From 2-02-FULL-45-10 sp046590235 (GTDB lineage: Bacteria; Patescibacteriota; Patescibacteriia; Magasanikbacterales; GWA2-37-8), in assembly GCA_046590235.1 (NCBI GenBank), contig JBKJTY010000012.1:1-20609 (forward strand): DNA of 20,609 bases, read 5' to 3'. A program made the position numbers and the translations under genes. The notes beneath the pieces are model-generated. The model had not been told where the DNA came from. It did not search any database and worked only from the letters and a program-made list of their open reading frames with translations. How positions within the stretch are numbered: the stretch's first letter is position 1; every line of letters begins with the position of its first letter. Positions 1 through 6,589 of the stretch are shown here, piece after piece.

Positions 1-49
1 ATAAAAGAACGATAGTGAAGTAAAATTAATTTGTATACTTTTATAAAGA

Positions 50-1414
50 CTACTTAACCTCCTCCCAACTAATCAAATTATACTCCGAACCAACCGGAAA
101 CCCTCCTGGTGGGTTATACGTTAAATTTGTATCATAAATAGCGTTAGTGTGTTCAAAACCAGAAGTTATCGAACCACCACCCGAAACCCAGCTCCATGTC
201 CATATCCCATTAGAAATTACAGAACCATAAATAGTTATGCTATCTTTCGTGTCACCGGGGTAATAATAACGCTTAGCTGCACCATTCTGAGCTAAAAGCG
301 CTCCATTAATTTCCAGATCTTCCGGTGAATTATACGGAACTAGAATATTTTGCTCCGCGACAAGACCAAGCACATTTGTACCATCCTTTGCAGCATACAC
401 AATATTACCATTGATAATTATAGATTCGCCTGTTTTTGTACCAACTGTTACGCGCCCCTTAACTGTTCCATCTACCCAGACCGTATCATCCACAAAAACA
501 AACCCGTTACTCGGTATAGTATATTGCGTGCCACTACCTAATGTTTTTATATCTACACACGGCCAAAAGAAATTATTATCTCCAACATCTTTTGCTTTAT
601 AACAATCAGTCGTATTTACCTTATAGGCAGTAAAGGTCCCATTGGCACTAAATTGTAAACGCCAACCTTCCTTTCCAGAAGAAGAAAGGTAAACACCACC
701 GCTTTGTGCGCCGGTTTTTATTTCAGCTAATTTTGCGGTAACAGCACTAAAATCTTCGGCTGGAACAGGAAAATTCCAATAAGTAGTCGGCGTTCCATCA
801 CCCCAAACACCCGGTTTTGTTAAATTACCGCAGCCATTAAAACTTTTACACGTGTATGTCGCCATCGCACTCGTAATAGGCGCATCACCAATCCCATCAA
901 ACCGAATACCACCGTTAGCATGAAATTTACCATGCGTAATTTGAGCATCACCAATCCAAACATCTGAATTAGTTAAAAAAGCATAATCAGTTAATGCTGG
1001 AAAGCCGATACGCGCCTTGATAGTTCGCCTACTATTAGGTTGATTCAAAACCCAACCAGTTGAAGAAATGGTAACCACCGTAGACCCATTTGCTGGAGGT
1101 GTAATCCCTAAAGAAAAATAACCAATAGTTTCACCATCTTTATTTGTATACGCATGCGTATACGTTCCAGTTGCATTGGTACCGTCCTGATAATCAGTCT
1201 GTGCATGCGCCAAATGCCAACGATAATAATCTACCCCAGCTTCGGCAATTTGAAGAGCCTGCTCACGGTTTTCTTTATGCCGTGAAGCTGTGTTTTCAGA
1301 CACGGCATACCCGGCAATTCCCATAGTAACTATTGAAAATGCAAGCGAACCAAAAACCACCACAAATAAAAGGATGTTACCTCGTTCATCATTTTTGTAA
1401 GAAAACGGTGACAT
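50..1414 (-). CDS. PilX-like minor pilin / pilus-associated surface protein
   Basis: A 454-residue protein with a short charged N-terminus (KNDERG) followed by one membrane helix (about residues 13-35). After the helix comes a polar stretch ending in an AEAG motif (about 57-60), the usual hallmark of PilX-type minor pilins. The glycine before the helix fits prepilin-peptidase cleavage, but position +5 is Phe rather than the usual Glu, as in GspK/PilX-like proteins. The remaining 380 residues are Gly-, Asn- and Thr-rich and look like beta-helix or beta-sandwich (repeated hydrophobic strands such as IIINGNIVYA and LEINGALLAQ), resembling DUF4900-type domains. It is the last gene of a three-gene prepilin operon: its ATG lies one base after the TGA of the gene before, so translation is probably coupled. 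Likely role: assembly or tip of a type IV pilus, or an adhesin carried on it. Pilin relationship is fairly sure; the C-terminal function is unknown. Confidence 0.75.
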   Translation of the reverse strand: MSPFSYKNDERGNILLFVVVFGSLAFSIVTMGIAGYAVSENTASRHKENREQALQIAEAGVDYYRWHLAHAQTDYQDGTNATGTYTHAYTNKDGETIGYFSLGITPPANGSTVVTISSTGWVLNQPNSRRTIKARIGFPALTDYAFLTNSDVWIGDAQITHGKFHANGGIRFDGIGDAPITSAMATYTCKSFNGCGNLTKPGVWGDGTPTTYWNFPVPAEDFSAVTAKLAEIKTGAQSGGVYLSSSGKEGWRLQFSANGTFTAYKVNTTDCYKAKDVGDNNFFWPCVDIKTLGSGTQYTIPSNGFVFVDDTVWVDGTVKGRVTVGTKTGESIIINGNIVYAAKDGTNVLGLVAEQNILVPYNSPEDLEINGALLAQNGAAKRYYYPGDTKDSITIYGSVISNGIWTWSWVSGGGSITSGFEHTNAIYDTNLTYNPPGGFPVGSEYNLISWEEVK

Positions 1415-1415
1415 A

Positions 1416-2021
1416 TCAATTAGACTTTAGGTTGCGGAGTGCTGTTTTAGCCTGCACTTGGATTGGTACTGGCGACTTAAACGGATCGCGATCGAGCGTC
1501 AAAATAAGTTCAACCATGCGGACGTCACTTATAGATAATGGCTGTGTTAAAGAACTTCCACTGCCCGCATAACTTTGGTCATAGTACTTAAAAATAGTAC
1601 TGCTGGTATTTACACTTTCCACCAAAGTAGCTGTGATTTCACTTGAGGTAACATACGTCAAAGGATTCCCTGACGGCTCCGTAACTCCTCTTTGGAGTGT
1701 GGTGCTCGACAAAAAATAACGTATTTTTTCAACATTCGAATCCTTATCAATATTAGAATAAAATGTAATTTGCGTTGAACTAGCCTGTGAAATCGGATAA
1801 GCCCCGATGCTTGAATAAGTAGCACTACGCAACTCATTAATAAAATCCTGCACAACTCTTCGTCCTTGTCCTTGCGCAGCCAGTTGCTCAAAAATAATAT
1901 CTTTCGAACGAAAACTAAATAAAAAAACTTCTATAATCGCTCCGATTACTAATAAAAAAATACCGATAGCGACAATAACTTCGATCATTGATATACCGCG
2001 AGTATCATGTCGCATAAACAT
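1416..2021 (-). CDS. PulJ-like type IV prepilin (minor pseudopilin)
   Basis: About 201 residues. The N-terminus MFMRHDTRGISMIEVIVAIG is a textbook class III signal: short basic leader, G|ISMIE cleavage site with Glu at +5, then a hydrophobic helix of about 20 residues. The segment after the helix (QGQGRRVVQDFINELRSA) matches PulJ/GspJ-type minor pseudopilins, which have a helix followed by a beta-rich head. The reading frame stays open upstream to 2072, but that part would overlap the preceding gene. I place the start at the ATG ending at 2021, which follows the TAA of the upstream gene by one base; a second ATG two codons later (2015) is equally possible. No Shine-Dalgarno is visible, so translation probably depends on coupling. 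Stop codon is TGA. Likely a minor pilin that primes pilus assembly; its partner genes flank it. Confidence 0.85.
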   Translation of the reverse strand: MFMRHDTRGISMIEVIVAIGIFLLVIGAIIEVFLFSFRSKDIIFEQLAAQGQGRRVVQDFINELRSATYSSIGAYPISQASSTQITFYSNIDKDSNVEKIRYFLSSTTLQRGVTEPSGNPLTYVTSSEITATLVESVNTSSTIFKYYDQSYAGSGSSLTQPLSISDVRMVELILTLDRDPFKSPVPIQVQAKTALRNLKSN

Positions 2022-2022
2022 A

Positions 2023-3798
2023 TTATAGTGGTGACATATTAACGACAGTCTCCATGTTACCCGCCACATCAATCAAACCATTAATAGTAGCGTAACCATT
2101 ACGCGTCACATTGAGCGTAAAAGAACCCGCAGACATTCCATCAAAAAAAGTCTGTCCAGGAGCTGCGCAATTTGTCGTATAAGTGAAAGCTATTTCTGAA
2201 ACTTGAGGTGTGTACGACTGATTTGCTGTCGCCAAAAATAATGTATAACGAAGATATCGATTATCTGAAAGACCACTAAACATTAGCGTATTAGTCGGAG
2301 TATAGTATGTACTAGCGGTTCCATCAGGGCCAGTGTAATCCCAAAGTGCCGGTGTACTAGAATTACTTGTAGCAACCTGCATTAACACTGATTGACTACC
2401 AACTTGTGTTGGCTGACTTATTGGATCAATAATAACATTATTAAAATCAACGGCGGCACCAAAATCAAATGTCGAAGATTCGAGCCAGCCGCTCGTAAGG
2501 TAATTTGAACCAACTCTGCGCAATTTCAAATCCCCCGCTGGTGAATTTTCATTAATTGCCCCATCGTCACTAAAATATTCTGATTCATCACTATAACTTA
2601 CCTGCCCACTTCCACCAGACCAATCAGTTTGGCGAATATACCCCAAACCGGTTACGCCTATTTCATCATATCCTGTACCCGTTAACGAAACAGTAGCGTC
2701 AGACAGCGGCAATCCAGTTCCCGCATCTTTAACTTTTACTAACAAAGTGCGACTTGTATGTGGAACAACCAACATTGTTACATCCTGGTGCATGCTAGGA
2801 GCAATTGACCACGGCCCCATTGGGATCGTACCAGCGACATCATACGTTACCCCAGAAACATTAGCGGTATATGTGTCCCACTCAACATTAGAAATTGCTT
2901 CAACGCCCGAACCATCGGTGCTAAGACTGGTATTATTATATTTATAAACATTTGGACTAGTTCCAATTAATTTACTACCAGATAATGTAAATGGTACAGA
3001 ACCGACAGCCACACACGCAGGATTTTTAGTATTTACAGAAAGCGCTCCCAATTGATCGATAGAAAAGCTAATATCAGTTATAGTGCGACTTGCCACATTT
3101 GATGGTAATTTTGTCGGATAAGGATTGGCGACAGAAGGTGCGATGGTTGTATCAGTTGAAAAACCACTTTTGGTAACTGAAATAGCATAACTCATTGTCC
3201 CCGTTGGAGTATCAATAATTCTAAGATAACCAGTGCTATCTGTAACGTCATCAATAACTAGATTTGGGGCGACTATATGTACATTTGCCCCACTAACCGG
3301 CAATCCGTTTGCATCAAAAACATTAATAAACAGAGCGCCATTCGCAGAAGCACCTTCCAAATTTTTTGGAGAAATACGAGTACTCAACGCAACAGATTTC
3401 CGCTGAGCGCAACTAAGACACTGCGAAGAAATATCAATCGATTTATAATCCGCTGGCGCTGTATCATTCGGGGACCCGCCGAGTGTGCCATCAAACACAT
3501 CATCTATATTACGTATGGTGGTAGTGACAGAAAAAGATATCCCATTTCGAATAACAATTTTATTATGTGCCAACACACCACTCGGAACACCACCAATTAA
3601 ACCAACATCATCAAATGACAAATTACGCACCGTCTCCAACTCCTCACTTACTAAAGCTGTCTGTATAATAGTAAGACGGGATTGGTAAACAACTTTAAAA
3701 ACAAAAGAAAGCGCTCCGTAAATCCCTAGCGCAAAAAGTAGAAAGAGTGAAACTCCAACTACTACTTCAATTAATGTAAATCCTTCCGTCCTTTTCAT
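2023..3798 (-). CDS. Large prepilin with carboxypeptidase-regulatory-like domains
   Basis: About 591 residues. It begins MKRTEGFTLIEVVVGVSLFL, a perfect class III prepilin signal (G6|F7, Glu at +5). The pilin helix is followed by a short PulG/PilV-like region and then about 430 residues of extracellular domain. There are two carboxypeptidase-regulatory-like (CarboxypepD_reg) segments, near residues 155-225 and 350-390, recognisable as LPVSGANVHIV and LPLSDATVSLTG, each followed by a turn and strand. A beta-sandwich region follows (about 400-540), then a third short strand-rich part containing FTLNVTRNGY. I chose the ATG at 3798 because the longer frame to 3816 uses a TTG and would read through the -10 box. 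The -10 box sits only 6 nt upstream, so the mRNA is probably leaderless. It is first in the operon with the PulJ-like and PilX-like genes. It is far longer than a usual pilin (150-200 residues), which suggests a pilus-tip adhesin. Confidence 0.8.
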   Translation of the reverse strand: MKRTEGFTLIEVVVGVSLFLLFALGIYGALSFVFKVVYQSRLTIIQTALVSEELETVRNLSFDDVGLIGGVPSGVLAHNKIVIRNGISFSVTTTIRNIDDVFDGTLGGSPNDTAPADYKSIDISSQCLSCAQRKSVALSTRISPKNLEGASANGALFINVFDANGLPVSGANVHIVAPNLVIDDVTDSTGYLRIIDTPTGTMSYAISVTKSGFSTDTTIAPSVANPYPTKLPSNVASRTITDISFSIDQLGALSVNTKNPACVAVGSVPFTLSGSKLIGTSPNVYKYNNTSLSTDGSGVEAISNVEWDTYTANVSGVTYDVAGTIPMGPWSIAPSMHQDVTMLVVPHTSRTLLVKVKDAGTGLPLSDATVSLTGTGYDEIGVTGLGYIRQTDWSGGSGQVSYSDESEYFSDDGAINENSPAGDLKLRRVGSNYLTSGWLESSTFDFGAAVDFNNVIIDPISQPTQVGSQSVLMQVATSNSSTPALWDYTGPDGTASTYYTPTNTLMFSGLSDNRYLRYTLFLATANQSYTPQVSEIAFTYTTNCAAPGQTFFDGMSAGSFTLNVTRNGYATINGLIDVAGNMETVVNMSPL

Positions 3799-3813
3799 CT
3801 GCTTAGTATAACA
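3799..3813 (-). promoter_or_regulatory. Extended -10 promoter of the minor-pilin operon
   Basis: On the minus strand TGTTATACT (3813-3805) is an extended -10 element (TG-n-TATACT), and the ATG of the large prepilin follows after only 6 nt. No good -35 is seen 17 bp upstream. The expected transcription start would fall on or next to the start codon, so the mRNA would be leaderless. Confidence 0.6.
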
Positions 3814-3835
3814 CAAAACAGGCTGATCAGCACTC

Positions 3836-3864
3836 TTGATTTTGAATAATTCTTATGCTATCAT
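3836..3864 (+). promoter_or_regulatory. Promoter of tRNA-Leu
   Basis: TTGATT (3836-3841), 17-bp spacer, TATCAT (3859-3864) with TG one base upstream of the -10 (extended -10). The tRNA begins 12 bp downstream. It is divergent from the pilin operon promoter, about 25 bp away. Confidence 0.75.
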
Positions 3865-3875
3865 GTGCTCACCTT

Positions 3876-3957
3876 GCCGAGATGGTGAAATTGGTAGACA
3901 CAAGGGACTTAAAATCCCTCGCCTTCGGGCATGCGGGTTCGATTCCCGCTCTCGGCA
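3876..3957 (+). tRNA. tRNA-Leu (anticodon TAA)
   Basis: Acceptor GCCGAGA pairs with TCTCGGC, followed by discriminator A. Anticodon stem AGGGA/TCCCT holds loop CTTAAAA, giving anticodon TAA. The long variable arm (CGCCTTCGGGC region) is the class II arm expected of tRNA-Leu. The T-arm contains GCGGGTTCGATTCCCGC. CCA is not encoded (CTA follows), so a CCA-adding enzyme is needed. Confidence 0.96.
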
Positions 3958-3962
3958 CTAAT

Positions 3963-3997
3963 AAAAAACAAGTCCAACTGCGGACTTGTTTTTTTAT
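3963..3997 (+). terminator. Rho-independent terminator after tRNA-Leu
   Basis: Stem ACAAGTCC (3968-3975) and GGACTTGT (3982-3989) with a 6-nt loop, preceded by six A and followed by a run of seven T. A clean intrinsic terminator. Confidence 0.9.
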
Positions 3998-4008
3998 ATA
4001 CGAACTAA

Positions 4009-4155
4009 GGTTGGCAAAAGCGGGAATCGAACGGGAAGGGTTTGGGAAACGGGAGTTCCCCACTTTTGCTGTAGGGGTAACAGCGAGTGCAACGAGCGCG
4101 TAGGGGGCGGAAGCCCCATCGGGGAGGAGCGAAGCGACGACGTTCGATTCCCCAA
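4009..4155. repeat. Structured element with tRNA T-arm-like inverted ends
   Basis: A GC-rich stretch of about 150 bp lies between the tRNA-Leu terminator and the next gene. Its left end carries GGGAATCGAAC (4022-4032) and its right end the exact inverse, GTTCGATTCCC (4142-4152); both are bordered by GTTGG (left) and CCAAC (right). The same 11-mer is the T-arm of the neighbouring tRNA-Leu (3937-3947), so one direct and one inverted copy exist within 220 bp. Inside are further pairings: GCAAAAG (4014-4020) with CTTTTGC (4073-4079), GGGAA with TTCCC, GGGGC-GGAA-GCCCC, and CCCC-ATC-GGGG. Repetitive AGCGAGTGCAACGAGCGCG and GAGCGAAGCGACG motifs sit between. No convincing protein is encoded. It could be a small tRNA-derived or REP-like repeat, an attachment-site scar, or a structured RNA. 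Confidence 0.55.
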
Positions 4156-4176
4156 CACTTAAATGTATGCTATACT
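4148..4176 (+). promoter_or_regulatory. Promoter of first Cys-rich paralog (extended -10)
   Basis: TGCTATACT (4168-4176) is a strong extended -10. The -35 position 17 bp upstream is poor (TTCCCC) and lies inside the right end of the tRNA-mimicking element. The expected start near 4183 rules out the ATG at 4163 and supports the ATG at 4202. Confidence 0.6.
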
Positions 4177-4201
4177 AAGCATACTATTTCACTTCAAAAC
4201 T

Positions 4202-5230
4202 ATGAAAATAAAATCTTGCACTAAAAAATGCTTAAAAGATTGCCAGGCTAACCGTGCCAACCACATTCCACATGAGCATTTTATAATGGCGCTCTCGTTT
4301 TTAGTAATCGCTCTTTCAGGCATAATTACCACTGTACACTCAGTAGAAGCAAAAGCTCCTGTAAAAAAACGTGTCGTTTACACCAGCTCGTGCGTTGACC
4401 CTGATAAACGAAACATCGCCACCAAAGGCACGACAGCTCTAGTCAAATACAACAAACTAAATCGCGCCGACAGCACAACTATTAAATCCAATACAGATAC
4501 CTGCGTTAACGCAACGTCAATTCGTGAATACACCTGTACTAAAGGAAAAATAACTTCTTTCGTTAGCAGGTGTCCAGCCAGCCATGGCTGTTTCAACGGC
4601 GCTTGTGTCGCCAGGGTACAACCTCAAACTGCCACCACCATTGCCGCACTAACAACAAGTACAACACCACCGACAACCACCCCACAAGCTACCCTGGCAG
4701 CTCCGGATAACAGCATTATCATCGGCAGCGACGGAACCTGGTGTAATCTCCGAAGCTCACCAAGCTCCATCTACTTTGCCCCAACTAGTTGTGAAGATGG
4801 CACCGGCAAGAAAGTAGTCAGTACTTGTGGCGGCGACAACCTCTCCACTTATACCTGCGACTACCAATACGATGGCACAAACTATAAAGATGTAAAATGT
4901 AAACAATACGTCCAACCATGTTCTTGGATGGGAGCCCAGTGCAGCGCAAACCAATGCAAACTGACCGAAGGCCAAACCACCCTGCCAAACACCACTTTTT
5001 CCTGTGGAGACTCCGATGATGGAAGATTTGAAGACCTTAAAGGCACTATTTCTATCACCAATAACCAAGGTGAAGTGGTTAACACCGTAAAAGACTCCTG
5101 TGCTTCAGAAAGTTCAGTAAAAGAACATTTCTGCTCTTCCAACTCCGTAGAACGTTACAGTTCAACTACCATCACTTGTGAATCCGGCATCTGCAGTGAC
5201 GGCGCCTGCGTCACCTTCACAAGCCCATAA
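4202..5230 (+). CDS. Cys-rich secreted or anchored protein, paralog 1
   Basis: 342 residues; family function unknown. A basic N-terminus and the motif HIPHEHFIMALSF lead into one hydrophobic helix (about 27-45) ending HSVEAKA, either a signal peptide or an anchor. Next comes a Cys module, type A (64-136): C-x-D-P-D, TKGT, DTC, IREYTC, CP, then C-F-N-G-A-C-V. A Thr/Pro-rich linker follows (140-168). A second Cys-rich module, type B (about 176-252), opens with DGTWC and holds about ten cysteines. A second type A copy closes the protein (268-337): CGDSDDG, KGTI, DSC, VKEHFC, CSDGACV. The cysteines probably form disulfides outside the cell. Type A recalls Cys modules I remember from secreted proteins of CPR bacteria and DPANN archaea, but I know no assigned role. 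It is the first of three paralogs in a row, each with its own promoter and terminator. No Shine-Dalgarno; start chosen from promoter position. Confidence 0.8.
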   Translation: MKIKSCTKKCLKDCQANRANHIPHEHFIMALSFLVIALSGIITTVHSVEAKAPVKKRVVYTSSCVDPDKRNIATKGTTALVKYNKLNRADSTTIKSNTDTCVNATSIREYTCTKGKITSFVSRCPASHGCFNGACVARVQPQTATTIAALTTSTTPPTTTPQATLAAPDNSIIIGSDGTWCNLRSSPSSIYFAPTSCEDGTGKKVVSTCGGDNLSTYTCDYQYDGTNYKDVKCKQYVQPCSWMGAQCSANQCKLTEGQTTLPNTTFSCGDSDDGRFEDLKGTISITNNQGEVVNTVKDSCASESSVKEHFCSSNSVERYSSTTITCESGICSDGACVTFTSP

Positions 5231-5240
5231 AGCACCTTCA

Positions 5241-5275
5241 AAAACACCTTCTTTTATGAGAAGGTGTTTTTTATT
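5241..5275 (+). terminator. Rho-independent terminator of paralog 1
   Basis: Stem ACACCTTCT (5244-5252) and AGAAGGTGT (5259-5267), loop TTTATG, with an A-run before and T-rich tail TTTTTTATTT after. Confidence 0.93.
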
Positions 5276-5301
5276 TAGGCTTACCTTAGCTTAAATTAAC
5301 C

Positions 5302-5330
5302 TTGACAAAATAGCTTAATTATGCTATACT
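5302..5330 (+). promoter_or_regulatory. Consensus promoter of paralog 2
   Basis: TTGACA (5302-5307), 17-bp spacer, TATACT (5325-5330) with TG one base upstream of the -10. This is the closest match to the sigma-70 consensus in the window, so expression is probably strong. Confidence 0.9.
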
Positions 5331-5353
5331 ATCAGTATTGAAACTGATCGCAA

Positions 5354-5386
5354 ATCCTCAACTTAGCCTCAATAAAAGTTGAAGAT
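5354..5386 (+). promoter_or_regulatory. Leader hairpin in 5' UTR of paralog 2
   Basis: ATCCTCAACTT (5354-5364) pairs with AAGTTGAAGAT (5376-5386) with one mismatch and an 11-nt loop. It lies in a leader of about 100 nt between promoter and ATG. No T-run follows, so it is not a terminator. It may stabilise the mRNA or be a binding site; the paralogs on either side have much shorter leaders. Confidence 0.4.
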
Positions 5387-5436
5387 CTAAAAACTTTACC
5401 TTAAAAGTTATTTTTCAGTGCGTCCAATAAACAAAT

Positions 5437-6495
5437 ATGACTTTTTTCAAGCCTGCAGACAACACAGCTAACCATGAATCACTGACAGACACACAGACTG
5501 GCCGCATCAGCCAGGAACATTTTATTTTTGCCTTATCACTTTTCGTCATCGGTCTCACCAGTGCCATGCTCGACTTCAGTCCGGTAGAGGCCAAAGTCTC
5601 TAAAACTACCTATGTCGTGCAATGTTCTGATTCCGATGGAAGCAAAACCATCACTCAGGGCGCTACAAAATTAAGCCAACTCAATCAAAAAACTAAAAAA
5701 CAAACACAAGTGGACCTAAAAAATGACCAATGTATTACAAGCACTAAAGTTCGCGAATATATTTGCTCATTTGATAAAAAAACACAGACCAACCAATTAA
5801 AGTTTATCGACATCACATGTGGTGGTGGCCAATACTGTTCAAAAGGCGCTTGTATCCCTCTCCCCCAACTTATTGAACCTACTACAAACGTCATTGCCCC
5901 TCTAACAACTGTCGCTCCGACCATCGCAACACCAACCGTAACTGCTGCACCTTCACCTGCTACATCTGTAGCACCAAAACAAACCCCGGCGGTTTACATT
6001 TCAGGAGAAACCCCACTACTTGGCGACACAGCCACATTATACTTGACTAACAACAGTCATATCGGCCGATTCAAAATTACTAATGCAAGCACCTTCCCTG
6101 TAACAATTACCAGCTTAAATATCACCGATAGCGGCACTCACTGGGGCACTTCGGCAACATTCAAGTTATACTATTCAGATGAAGGAAGTTCTAATTTCAC
6201 CGCCTTCACAGCAGAAAGCGGTAATATCACTACCAACTTCACCTCACTTTCAAATGGCGGGTTCACTATCAATGGAGGCACATCTCGCTATATTACAGTA
6301 GCCATCGACAATGCTGGTGATTTGATCTCAGGTGATTTCTTCAACCTATCCATCGCTCGATTAAATGATGTGCAATACAGCCTTCGCGAAATTGACTGGG
6401 GTTACGACGCTAACGGAAACAGCACTCTAAACGATACTATTTCCGGACTGTTCGTAGATGGTCGTCCAACACTTGGCACACTCATTAAACAATAA
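5437..6495 (+). CDS. Cys-rich module plus beta-sandwich secreted protein, paralog 2
   Basis: 352 residues; function unknown. The N-terminus has RISQEHFIFALSLFVIGL, matching the EHF-x-x-ALS anchor motif of its two neighbours, then a hydrophobic helix ending SPVEAK. One type A Cys module follows (63-139): CSDSDG, TQGAT, DQC, VREYIC, C-S-K-G-A-C-I. Next is a linker rich in Thr, Pro and Ala (about 145-185), as expected for an extended, exposed spacer. The C-terminal part (about 188-352) has no cysteines and looks like an immunoglobulin-type beta-sandwich (IGRFKITNAS, FPVTITSLNI, SRYITVAIDN), a fold I associate with surface or S-layer-like proteins in CPR genomes. So the anchor and Cys module are shared with the neighbours but the passenger differs. 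There is no Shine-Dalgarno; the 100-nt leader carries a hairpin. Strong promoter upstream, terminator downstream, so it is a single-gene unit. Confidence 0.8.
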   Translation: MTFFKPADNTANHESLTDTQTGRISQEHFIFALSLFVIGLTSAMLDFSPVEAKVSKTTYVVQCSDSDGSKTITQGATKLSQLNQKTKKQTQVDLKNDQCITSTKVREYICSFDKKTQTNQLKFIDITCGGGQYCSKGACIPLPQLIEPTTNVIAPLTTVAPTIATPTVTAAPSPATSVAPKQTPAVYISGETPLLGDTATLYLTNNSHIGRFKITNASTFPVTITSLNITDSGTHWGTSATFKLYYSDEGSSNFTAFTAESGNITTNFTSLSNGGFTINGGTSRYITVAIDNAGDLISGDFFNLSIARLNDVQYSLREIDWGYDANGNSTLNDTISGLFVDGRPTLGTLIKQ

Positions 6496-6503
6496 GTCAC
6501 TTC

Positions 6504-6532
6504 AAAAACCACCTGCTCAGGTGGTTTTTTTA
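6504..6532 (+). terminator. Rho-independent terminator of paralog 2
   Basis: CCACCT (6509-6514) pairs with AGGTGG (6519-6524), loop GCTC, extended by A-run/T-run pairing and ending in seven T. Confidence 0.92.
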
Positions 6533-6559
6533 TTATAAAAGACATTTGTATGATATACT
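6531..6559 (+). promoter_or_regulatory. Promoter of paralog 3 (extended -10)
   Basis: TGATATACT (6551-6559) gives a TG-n-TATACT extended -10. The -35 position (TATTAT, 6531-6536) is weak and overlaps the tail of the preceding terminator. The ATG follows about 24 nt after the expected start. Confidence 0.55.
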
Positions 6560-6589
6560 ACAGCTGTAACAATTACTTTTTTTAATACT

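Noticed and set aside
3855..4103. Open frames across tRNA-Leu and the following element, on both strands
   Set aside because: They translate the tRNA and the repeat; a false protein often called at tRNA genes.
4009..4155. A second, degraded tRNA gene
   Set aside because: T-arm-like 11-mers are present, but no acceptor stem, D-arm or anticodon arm can be drawn in the right order.
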